From Emticicia sp943368675 (GTDB lineage Bacteria; Bacteroidota; Bacteroidia; Cytophagales; Spirosomataceae): a stretch of 16,755 bases of DNA. Each line of letters begins with the position of its first letter. Position 1 is the stretch's first letter. The notes under the pieces were generated by a model that saw nothing but the letters and a program-made list of their open reading frames with translations, made no database searches and was not told the DNA's origin. A program made the translations under genes and the position numbers. The stretch lies in contig CALRLN020000052.1 of NCBI GenBank assembly GCA_943368675.1, positions 1 to 16,755 on the forward strand. Direction: 5' to 3'. Shown piece after piece: positions 8,229 to 14,576 of the stretch.

Positions 8229-8323
8229 AAATGTGACCAATTATAATAGAGGCGGTCAAATAATTCAGCGTTAAAAATACTTGTACTCAAAATATAAAGC
8301 AATAATTTAATTAAGACTTGATT

Positions 8324-9433
8324 ATGAAAAAAATAGGAATTCTTTTTGGTATGGAAGATACTTTCCCGTGGGCATTTATTGAAGAAGTGAATAAAACTGC
8401 TCCGGCTGGTATTATTGCAGAGCCTGTATCTATTGATAAAGTAGAACAAAGTGTGGCTACTGATTATGCCGTGATAATAGACAGGATTTCTCAGGATGTA
8501 CCATTTTACAGAGCTTATTTAAAAAATGCAGCGCTATGCGGTACAGCTGTAATCAACAATCCTTTCTGGTGGAGTGCCGATGAAAAGTTTTTTAACAATT
8601 GCCTTGCCGTAAAACTTGGGGTTCCTGTACCCAATACTGTACTTTTACCGTCGAAAGAAAGACCCACAGATACTACAGATAAATCTTTCAGGAATCTTAA
8701 ATTTCCGATGGATTGGGAATATATGTTTAATAAAATCGGTTTCCCTGCCTATATGAAACCTCATGCTGGCGGTGGCTGGAAAAGTGTTTACAAAGTCTAT
8801 GACCCGAATGATCTTTGGCAGAAACACGAAGAAACAGGCCAGTTGGTCATGTTATTGCAGGAAGAAATTCAGTTTACTGATTACTACCGTTGCTATTGTC
8901 TGAATGGTAAGTATGTTCACATTATGCCTTATGAGCCACGTAATCCGCACCATTTACGCTATGCTACTCAACCTAAAACACAGGGCGAAGAGCATAAAAA
9001 ATTAATGGCAACTATTACAGATTATGTGCTTAGATTAAATCATGCACTAGGATATGATTTCAATACAGTAGAGTTTGCCGTTCGTGACGGTATTCCTTAT
9101 GCCATTGATTTCTGTAACCCTGCTCCTGATGCAGACGTAAACTCAGTAGGGCAGCAAAACTTTGAATGGATTGTTGAAAATGCTGCTAAAATGGCCATTG
9201 AACGAGCCATTGAGCAAAAACCGGGACAAAATAACTGTACATGGGGTACATTTGTTGCTCAATCAGCTTCTATTGGCAATGCAAGTCCGGCAGTGGAGAA
9301 AAAAGCCGCACCTGCTGCAAAAAAGCCTATAGCTGACAAAAAGGAAGAAATCACTACAAAATCAACTCCGGCCAAGAAAACTCCAGCAGCAAAAAAAACA
9401 GAAACACCGAAAAAAGAAGCTAAGAAGAAATAA
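8324..9433 (+). CDS. RimK-like ATP-grasp ligase with lysine/alanine-rich C-terminal tail
   Basis: A 369-residue predicted carboxylate-amine ligase of the ATP-grasp superfamily, which activates a carboxylate as an acyl phosphate with ATP and couples it to an amine. Residues 1-95 form the N-lobe, ending in NNPFWWSADEKFF. YMKPHAGGGWKSV contains the probable ATP-binding Lys145 and glycine-rich loop. QEEIQFTDYYRCY carries Glu180/181 and Arg189. VEFAVRDG and AIDFCNPAP carry the metal ligands Glu250, Asp262 and Asn265. The catalytic core is complete by about 300. Residues 322-369 are low-complexity with 16 lysines, mostly as KK pairs between Ala, Pro and Thr, like a histone H1-type tail. ATG at 8324 is preferred over a TTG two codons earlier. 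It sits 95 bases after the esterase gene and 96 before the GCS2-type ligase gene. Substrate unknown. Confidence 0.85.
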   Translation: MKKIGILFGMEDTFPWAFIEEVNKTAPAGIIAEPVSIDKVEQSVATDYAVIIDRISQDVPFYRAYLKNAALCGTAVINNPFWWSADEKFFNNCLAVKLGVPVPNTVLLPSKERPTDTTDKSFRNLKFPMDWEYMFNKIGFPAYMKPHAGGGWKSVYKVYDPNDLWQKHEETGQLVMLLQEEIQFTDYYRCYCLNGKYVHIMPYEPRNPHHLRYATQPKTQGEEHKKLMATITDYVLRLNHALGYDFNTVEFAVRDGIPYAIDFCNPAPDADVNSVGQQNFEWIVENAAKMAIERAIEQKPGQNNCTWGTFVAQSASIGNASPAVEKKAAPAAKKPIADKKEEITTKSTPAKKTPAAKKTETPKKEAKKK

Positions 9434-9441
9434 AAACACAG

Positions 9442-9477
9442 TGGTGTTGGCGAGATACCCTTTAATTGCCAACGCCA
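9442..9477 (+). terminator. Hairpin after the ATP-grasp gene (weak terminator or processing site)
   Basis: TGGTGTTGGC (9442-9451) and GCCAACGCCA (9468-9477) form a 10-pair stem with one G-U wobble around a 16-base loop, starting 8 bases after the stop codon. The following tttatt is a poor T-run, so it may only attenuate read-through into the next ligase gene or stabilise the upstream mRNA. Confidence 0.5.
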
Positions 9478-9529
9478 TTTATTGCCCGGCTAAACTGTTC
9501 TACCGTTAACCCCCTGAACTAAGAAAATT

Positions 9530-10627
9530 ATGTCACAATTTACATTGGGTATTGAGGAAGAATTTCAGACAATTGACCCTAAAACCAGAGAACTGCGCTC
9601 GCATATGTCTAAAATTGTTGAGGGCGGTCAGGTAATTTTGCAGGAAAGAATTAAGCAGGAAATGCATCAGGCAGTAGTTGAAATGATTTCGAGCGTTTGT
9701 GAGAATATCCAACAGGCGAGAGAAGAAGTTACGTATCTGCGCAGAATGTTGTTTGACCTCGCAGCTAAACAGAATCTTCATATTGCAGCCGCAGGAACTC
9801 ACCCTTTTTCAGATTGGCAAAGACAATTAATTACACCTAATGAACGCTACGAAAAGCTGATTGACGATATGCGGGATGTGGCTCGTTCAAACCTGATTTT
9901 TGGCTTACATGTTCACGTAGGTATCCCAAATCGGGAGGAAGGTATGCAGATACTGAATACAGCCCGGTACTTTTTGCCGCATATCTACGCATTATCGACA
10001 AATTCACCCTTCTGGTGCGGACGCAATACAGGCTTTAAATCATACCGGTCAAAGGTATTTGACAAATTTCCGAGAACGGGTATTCCTGATTATTTTTCAA
10101 GCGTGGCCGAATACGATAATTACGTAAATCTGCTAATCAAGACCAATTGTATTGATAATGGCAAAAAAATCTGGTGGGATATTCGCCTGCACCCTTTTTA
10201 TCCTACTGTTGAATTCAGGATTTGTGATATACCAATGCGTGTAGATGAAACCATCTGCCTTGCGGCCTTAATGCAGGCAATTATAGCCAAAATACATAAA
10301 TTACATAAACAGAATCTAAGTTTCAGAACTTATCACAGAATGCTTATCAGTGAAAATAAATGGCGCGCCGCCAGATATGGTATTCAGGGAAATCTTATTG
10401 ATTTTGGCAAAGAAGTTGAAGTTCCTTATTCTCATCTTGCCGAAGAGTTAATGGAGTTTGTAGATGATGTATTAGATGAACTTGGCAGCAGAAAAGAAGT
10501 TGAATACATACATGAAATATTAAAAATGGGGAGCGGTGCTGACAGACAATTAAAAGTATTTGAAGAAACAAATAGTCTTAAATCAGTGGTTGATTATATA
10601 GTGTCTGAAACAAAAATCGGGCTTTAG
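9530..10627 (+). CDS. YbdK/GCS2-type carboxylate-amine ligase
   Basis: A 365-residue, full-length member of the glutamate-cysteine ligase family 2 (PF04107), the group containing YbdK and EgtA. These enzymes use ATP to make gamma-glutamyl or related amide bonds through a glutamine-synthetase-like active site. Visible hallmarks in order are GIEEEF (7-12, metal-binding glutamates), AAGTHPF (87-93), GLHVHVG (125-131), TVEFRICDIP (226-235), ENKWRAARYG (275-284) and GSGADRQ (334-340). No signal peptide or membrane segment is present, so it is cytoplasmic. It is flanked by an ATP-grasp ligase upstream and a class I amidotransferase-like gene downstream, which suggests a small-molecule amide pathway rather than ordinary glutathione synthesis. 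A strong terminator follows. Because YbdK-like proteins vary in substrate, no specific amino acid is assigned. Confidence 0.88.
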   Translation: MSQFTLGIEEEFQTIDPKTRELRSHMSKIVEGGQVILQERIKQEMHQAVVEMISSVCENIQQAREEVTYLRRMLFDLAAKQNLHIAAAGTHPFSDWQRQLITPNERYEKLIDDMRDVARSNLIFGLHVHVGIPNREEGMQILNTARYFLPHIYALSTNSPFWCGRNTGFKSYRSKVFDKFPRTGIPDYFSSVAEYDNYVNLLIKTNCIDNGKKIWWDIRLHPFYPTVEFRICDIPMRVDETICLAALMQAIIAKIHKLHKQNLSFRTYHRMLISENKWRAARYGIQGNLIDFGKEVEVPYSHLAEELMEFVDDVLDELGSRKEVEYIHEILKMGSGADRQLKVFEETNSLKSVVDYIVSETKIGL

Positions 10628-10677
10628 CCATTGAACGAAACAGATATTTAAATTTGTTGTATTTTTTTATAAGATTA

Positions 10678-10714
10678 AAAATCCTGTAGACTATATTCCG
10701 GTTTACAGGATTTT
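10678..10714. terminator. Rho-independent terminator after the GCS2-type ligase gene
   Basis: AAAATCCTGTA (10678-10688) and TACAGGATTTT (10704-10714) are perfect reverse complements. Pairs inside, including G-U wobbles, extend the stem to about 14. A T-run flanks it on the plus strand and an A-run on the other side, so it may work in both directions. It separates the first three genes of the ligase cluster from the last two. Its stem core is the same as in the terminator at 14530-14559. Confidence 0.75.
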
Positions 10715-10757
10715 ATTCATAATTGGGTGTTTACATACTATTTTTCACAGATTTTAT

Positions 10758-10765
10758 TAAATTTG
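10758..10765 (+). promoter_or_regulatory. Candidate -7 promoter element (TAAATTTG) for the amidotransferase-like gene
   Basis: TAAATTTG matches TAnnTTTG exactly, lies downstream of the terminator at 10678-10714, and is about 57 bases before the ATG at 10823. No TTG is found at the ideal -33 spacing. Together with the terminator it suggests that a second transcription unit starts here. Confidence 0.35.
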
Positions 10766-10790
10766 TGACTATTTCTTACTAATTATAAGC

Positions 10791-10817
10791 CTTGTTGTTC
10801 AGTCAACAAGCCTGTTG
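10791..10817 (+). promoter_or_regulatory. Two competing hairpins in the leader just before the amidotransferase-like start
   Basis: CTTGTTG (10791-10797) pairs with CAACAAG (10804-10810) around six bases. The CAACA of the second arm can instead pair with TGTTG (10813-10817) around four bases, ending five bases before the ATG at 10823. The two pairings exclude each other. A translational switch is possible, but the arms are short. Confidence 0.3.
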
Positions 10818-10822
10818 TGTTT

Positions 10823-11635
10823 ATGAATATTGCAATTTTAGACATGTATGATGGCAGGCCTAACGAAGGTATGCGTTGTATTAAAATGTTATGCGACCAG
10901 TTTTTATCGAAAGAAGGAATTGGGGGTAAGTACGATATTTTTGATGTTCGCCAAAAGAGCGAAATTCCGGATATAAATGAATATCAGATATTTATATCAA
11001 CAGGTGGGCCTGGTAATCCATTACCTGAAGGTCACAAATGGGAGAAAAAATTCAACGATTTTATAGATCAGATTTTTGAATACAATCAGCAAAATCAAGC
11101 AAAGAAATATCTTTTTCTGATATGTCATTCATTCCAGATTGCCAGCTATCATCTTGGCTTCGGAAATGTTTGCAAGCGGAGGTCAACCTCATTTGGGGTA
11201 ATGCCTATACATCGCACTGATGCAGGAGAAAACGAGCCGTTGTTTGAAAAGTTGCCGGATGTTTTCTATGCAGTAGATTCAAGAGATTATCAATTGATTG
11301 AACCGGACTGGAAGAAACTCCATGATTTTGGTGCTAAAGTTTTGTGTCTTGAAAAAGTTCGTCCTTATGTACCCTTAGAACGTGCGGTCATGGCCATCAG
11401 GTTTTCTGATGAAGTTTTTGGAACACAGTTTCACCCTGAAGCCGATTCAGAAGGTATGATGCGATATTTTAAACAGGAAGAAAAAATGCTGGCAGTCATC
11501 AAAGAATATGGTTCAGAAAAATATGAAGAAATGATTGATCGCCTTGATGACCCTGATAAGATTTTACTTACGGAATCTGTAATTATTCCGACTTTCTTAA
11601 GAAATGCCGCTGAAAGTATATTAGAGTTGGCATAA
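10823..11635 (+). CDS. Class I glutamine amidotransferase-like protein with atypical nucleophile elbow
   Basis: A 270-residue protein of the class I glutamine amidotransferase fold. It starts MNIAILDMYDG; ATG at 10823 is preferred to the GTG two codons earlier. ISTGGPGNPLP (58-68) is the usual glycine-rich turn, FLICHSFQIA contains the probable nucleophile Cys101, and FGTQFHPEADSEG contains His204 and Glu206, so the Cys-His-Glu triad is present. The elbow is unusual: the family pattern G-x-C-x-G-x-Q reads L-I-C-H-S-F-Q, with both glycines replaced. About 60 residues of helix-like sequence follow the catalytic glutamate. Such proteins supply ammonia from glutamine to a partner ligase or, like PuuD and gamma-glutamyl hydrolases, cut gamma-glutamyl bonds. 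Lying between two ligase genes, either role fits. It is probably the first gene of a two-gene unit with the next ATP-grasp-like gene. Confidence 0.83.
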   Translation: MNIAILDMYDGRPNEGMRCIKMLCDQFLSKEGIGGKYDIFDVRQKSEIPDINEYQIFISTGGPGNPLPEGHKWEKKFNDFIDQIFEYNQQNQAKKYLFLICHSFQIASYHLGFGNVCKRRSTSFGVMPIHRTDAGENEPLFEKLPDVFYAVDSRDYQLIEPDWKKLHDFGAKVLCLEKVRPYVPLERAVMAIRFSDEVFGTQFHPEADSEGMMRYFKQEEKMLAVIKEYGSEKYEEMIDRLDDPDKILLTESVIIPTFLRNAAESILELA

Positions 11636-11639
11636 GTTG

Positions 11640-11700
11640 ATAAAGCAGGCAGGTTCTGACTTTTGTGAGGCCCCTCCTGCTTTATTGATTTACTCAATAA
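11640..11700 (+). promoter_or_regulatory. Two overlapping hairpins in the gap before the second ATP-grasp-like gene
   Basis: ATAAAGCAGG (11640-11649) pairs perfectly with CCTGCTTTAT (11676-11685). A second stem, TTATTGA (11682-11688) with TCAATAA (11694-11700) around a 5-base loop, shares bases 11682-11685 with the first, so both cannot form fully at once. No proper T-run follows the first stem. The layout resembles an attenuator between two co-transcribed genes, beginning four bases after a stop codon. Activity is inferred only. Confidence 0.45.
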
Positions 11701-11753
11701 TTCTATTCTACTTTCAAAATGGTAATTACCAATCCATAATACTCCCATCATTT

Positions 11754-12950
11754 ATGATACCAGAAATCCGTCATCAATTTAATGAAAGTTTCTCCAAGGA
11801 AAAATATGAGGCATTATTAGCCGAGATTGAAAAAGATTTTCCTTCACAATTAGATTTTCGGATTGCGGAAACTCCGGTATTTGTGCCTCAGTCGCTCAAA
11901 ATTAAAATTTTGCAGGCGTGTAATGATATTATAGATACCCTGATAAAAGCAGACTTCGTAGAAAAGACATCCAGAGCAATTCCGGATAATCAGCGGGTAC
12001 CCAATGAGGATGCCCACCCTAATTTTTTAGCAATCGATTTTGCTGTATGCCGTGATGTCAATGGAGAGTTATCTCCGCAGCTTATAGAATTACAGGGCTT
12101 CCCGTCGTTGTTTGGGTATCAATGGTATATCGGGCAGAAGTATAAGAAGTTCTTTTTCAATCCTAAGAATTTCAGTCAATACTTTAACAGACTCAACATG
12201 GCCACTTATGTGGAATTTATGAAAAAGGTCTTACTGGGTGGTGAAAAAGCCGAGAATGTTATTCTACTTGAAATTTATCCTGAAAAACAAAAAACCCGTT
12301 TGGATTTCGAAATAAGCAAACAATTATGGGGTGTTGAGCCTGTATGCTATACTAAAATAAAAAAAGAAGGCAGAAAGTTGTATTATGAAAAAGACGGAAG
12401 GGAAATCGAGATTAAACGGATTTACAATCGCCTGATTTTCGATGATTTATTACAGAATTTCCCTGATCTGGAAACTGAATTCAAATTGACTGATGATGTT
12501 GATGTGAAATGGGTAACTCATCCTAACTGGTTTTTCAGAATCAGCAAGTTCACTTTGCCTTTGCTTAATAGCCCTTTTGTGCCTAAAAGTTATTATCTGT
12601 CTGAGTTGAAAGAATATCCTTCAGACCTCGAGAATTATGTTTTGAAACCACTGTTTTCCTTTGCCGGAAGCGGGGTGAAACTAAGCTTTACGAAAGAAGA
12701 TTTAGATGCGATTGAAGACAAAGAAAATTTTCTGATTCAACGCAAGGTGAAATATGAACCGATTATTGAAGACCCTGAAGGCAATCTGATAAAGACAGAA
12801 ATCAGAATGCTATTTGCCTGGGAAGATTCCGCATCAAGACCTACTCTCGTAACAAACCTCGCCAGATTAAGCCGGGGTGAAATGATTGGGGTAAATTTCA
12901 ACAAAAACTTCGATTGGGTGGGTGGCAGTTGTGCCTTCTTTGAAGATTAA
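11754..12950 (+). CDS. Putative circularly permuted ATP-grasp ligase
   Basis: A 398-residue cytoplasmic protein that I read as a divergent ATP-grasp ligase. The ATG at 11754 is used; a TTG-started form would add 39 residues encoded by the hairpin region and is unlikely. LAIDFAVCRD (Asp95) and PQLIELQGFPS (Glu112, Gln114) look like ATP-grasp metal-binding strands but lie in the N-terminal part. The probable ATP-binding lysine and glycine loop, YVLKPLFSFAGSGV (Lys298), come later, followed by FLIQRKVKY, KTEIRMLFAW and NLARLSRGEMIGVNFN. That order is the reverse of a standard ATP-grasp and resembles the permuted arrangement of glutathionylspermidine-synthase-like enzymes. EIKRIYNRLIFDDL (219-232) also fits that group. 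It probably forms an amide bond in the same pathway as the upstream ligases and amidotransferase-like protein. A strong hairpin follows the stop codon. The fold assignment is by motif only; the substrate is unknown. Confidence 0.68.
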   Translation: MIPEIRHQFNESFSKEKYEALLAEIEKDFPSQLDFRIAETPVFVPQSLKIKILQACNDIIDTLIKADFVEKTSRAIPDNQRVPNEDAHPNFLAIDFAVCRDVNGELSPQLIELQGFPSLFGYQWYIGQKYKKFFFNPKNFSQYFNRLNMATYVEFMKKVLLGGEKAENVILLEIYPEKQKTRLDFEISKQLWGVEPVCYTKIKKEGRKLYYEKDGREIEIKRIYNRLIFDDLLQNFPDLETEFKLTDDVDVKWVTHPNWFFRISKFTLPLLNSPFVPKSYYLSELKEYPSDLENYVLKPLFSFAGSGVKLSFTKEDLDAIEDKENFLIQRKVKYEPIIEDPEGNLIKTEIRMLFAWEDSASRPTLVTNLARLSRGEMIGVNFNKNFDWVGGSCAFFED

Positions 12951-12969
12951 ATCTTCATTCGTTATAAAA

Positions 12970-13022
12970 ATAAACAATAATGCCGATAAGCCCTGCCAAT
13001 GCCTGTCGGCATTATTGTTTAT
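12970..13022. terminator. Strong 17-bp inverted repeat terminating the ligase cluster
   Basis: The 17-base arms 12970-12986 and 13006-13022 are perfect reverse complements (ATAAACAATAATGCCGA and its complement) around a 19-base loop. The GC-rich part is at the loop side, with A-rich and T-rich flanks outside, as in a bidirectional terminator. It begins 19 bases after the stop of the last ligase gene. The remaining DNA to 13127 holds only an imperfect -7-like element (TATGTTTT, 13084-13091) for the next gene. Confidence 0.7.
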
Positions 13023-13127
13023 AGATCTAGTAATCTCTTTTTTACAGAATAAATTTACTTCTATAGTGCATTTATCCTATTTTATGTTTTTTTTGTATAA
13101 AATTCAACCATGACCTATCATTAAACA

Positions 13128-14495
13128 ATGAAATTAAATAGACTCTTTTTAACCTTTTTTCTCCTTTTTACTGGCATTTGCTCTTCTGCTCAGACCTACA
13201 AAGTCAGTGATAACAAGCGTTTTTTATTGAAAGATGGTAAACCCTTTTTCTGGTTGGGAGACACCGCCTGGGAATTATTCCACCGTCTTGACCGTGAAGA
13301 TGCAGATTATTATCTGAAGAAAAGAGCTTCGCAAGGTTATACGGTCATACAAGCAGTGGCATTAGCCGAATTTGATGGATTGAATGAACCAAATCCTTAC
13401 AAAGAAGTGCCATTGATTAACAATGACCCCACCAAACCAAATGAAGCCTATTTTAAGCATGTAGATTACATCATTGACAAAGCCGCAGAGTATGGATTAA
13501 CAATTGGTTTTTTACCAACGTGGGGCGATAAACTGAATAAATCAACCTGGGGAAAAGGTCCTGAGATTTTCAATTTACAAAATGCCAGAATATATGGGAA
13601 ATGGTTAGCCGAACGGTATAAAAACCGCAAGAATATCATCTGGATTTTAGGTGGAGACCGCCAACCAAGACCAAATACCAATGACGTAGAAATTTGGAGA
13701 GCAATGGCTGCCGGAATAGTAGAGGGCGTTGGAGGTAATGATAAGGCGCTGATAACCTATCATCCGCAACCTAATAAAGAGGGCTCAAGTGAGTGGTTTC
13801 ATAATGATGACTGGTTTGATTTCAATATGTTTCAGAACGGGCATTGCAGAGACACCCCTATCTATGATAATATCAAAGGCGCTTATGACAGAGCAATAAC
13901 TAAGCCGGTATTAGATGGAGAACCAATCTATGAAGACCACCCTGTCTGTTTCAATGCAACTGATTTAGGAACCTCAAATGCGTATGATGTTCGTAAATAT
14001 GCTTATTTAGACCTTTTTGCAGGTGCGTTTGGGCATACTTATGGGTGCCATGATATATGGCAGATGTATTCGCCGTACAGAGAGGCTGTAAACGGCCCAC
14101 ATATTTACTGGCAACAGGCATTGGAATTACCTGGTGCCAAACAAATGCGACATGCCAGAAGATTAATTGAGTCGCGTCCGTTTCTTGACAGAGTACCAGA
14201 CCAATCTCTAATAGTAGAAAATAATCAGCCTGCCAGTGAGCGTATTCAGGCTACAAGAGGCAATGATTATGCCTTTATCTATTCAGCGGCAGGAAAGCCT
14301 TTTACGGTTAATCTGGGTAAAATATCAGGTACTCAGCTGAATGCGTATTGGTTTGACCCCAGAAATGGTAAAGTAGAAGAAATTAGTAAGATTAATAATA
14401 AAGGTACTCATCAATTCACGCCTCCCCGCTCAGGTTACGGACAAGACTGGGTACTTATATTGGACGATACTTCCAGGAATTTTCCAAAGCCCTGA
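13128..14495 (+). CDS. Secreted GH140-like (DUF4038) glycoside hydrolase
   Basis: A 455-residue exported glycosidase of the DUF4038/GH140 type, the family that includes apiosidases acting on rhamnogalacturonan II. The signal peptide runs to about SSAQ (residue 22). A short N-terminal strand region leads into a TIM barrel of about 35-345: FFWLGDTAWELFHRL, GFLPTWGDK, NIIWILGGDRQPR with candidate catalytic Asp177, and KPVLDGEPIYEDHP with candidate catalytic Glu265. FGHTYGCHDIWQMY is also typical. Residues from about 355 form a C-terminal beta-domain (YAFIYSAAGKPFTVNLG..LNAYWFDPRNG) like the putative collagen-binding domain usually attached to DUF4038. There is no type IX sorting domain, so it is probably periplasmic. 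It is not part of an evident polysaccharide utilisation locus: no SusC/SusD pair is nearby. The apiosidase specificity is a family guess. Confidence 0.83.
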   Translation: MKLNRLFLTFFLLFTGICSSAQTYKVSDNKRFLLKDGKPFFWLGDTAWELFHRLDREDADYYLKKRASQGYTVIQAVALAEFDGLNEPNPYKEVPLINNDPTKPNEAYFKHVDYIIDKAAEYGLTIGFLPTWGDKLNKSTWGKGPEIFNLQNARIYGKWLAERYKNRKNIIWILGGDRQPRPNTNDVEIWRAMAAGIVEGVGGNDKALITYHPQPNKEGSSEWFHNDDWFDFNMFQNGHCRDTPIYDNIKGAYDRAITKPVLDGEPIYEDHPVCFNATDLGTSNAYDVRKYAYLDLFAGAFGHTYGCHDIWQMYSPYREAVNGPHIYWQQALELPGAKQMRHARRLIESRPFLDRVPDQSLIVENNQPASERIQATRGNDYAFIYSAAGKPFTVNLGKISGTQLNAYWFDPRNGKVEEISKINNKGTHQFTPPRSGYGQDWVLILDDTSRNFPKP

Positions 14496-14529
14496 GATCT
14501 GATTGATGAAACTCTTCCGAAAAAGTAAA

Positions 14530-14559
14530 AAAAAATCCTGTGTCTCCACAGGATTTTTT
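14530..14559. terminator. Bidirectional terminator between the GH140-like and aconitase genes
   Basis: AAAAAATCCTGTG (14530-14542) and CACAGGATTTTTT (14547-14559) make a perfect 13-bp stem with the 4-base loop tctc. An A9 run on one side and a T6 run on the other give proper U-tracts on both strands, as expected between convergent genes. Confidence 0.9.
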
Positions 14560-14576
14560 GGTCTGAAATATAGGCA

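Noticed and set aside
8229..8323. Short inverted repeat TGACC...GGTCA between the esterase and ATP-grasp genes
   Set aside because: Only five base pairs with a long loop, below what I consider distinguishable from chance.
8015..8449. 144-codon open frame on the minus strand over the end of the esterase gene and start of the ATP-grasp gene
   Set aside because: It is antisense to two well-supported genes, its translation shows no family motifs, and its composition looks like a complement of coding sequence.
10649..10656. Another exact TAAATTTG just after the GCS2-type gene
   Set aside because: A terminator begins only about 20 bases downstream and no gene follows directly; in AT-rich DNA a chance match is the simpler reading, although a very short RNA cannot be excluded.
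11637..11753. 39-residue N-terminal extension of the second ATP-grasp-like protein from a TTG start
   Set aside because: The extension is encoded by the hairpin region, has no family-like sequence, and a good ATG follows at 11754.
12922..13113. 63-codon plus-strand open frame after the last ligase gene
   Set aside because: It overlaps the end of the ligase gene and runs through both arms of the 17-bp inverted repeat; the translation has no coherent features.
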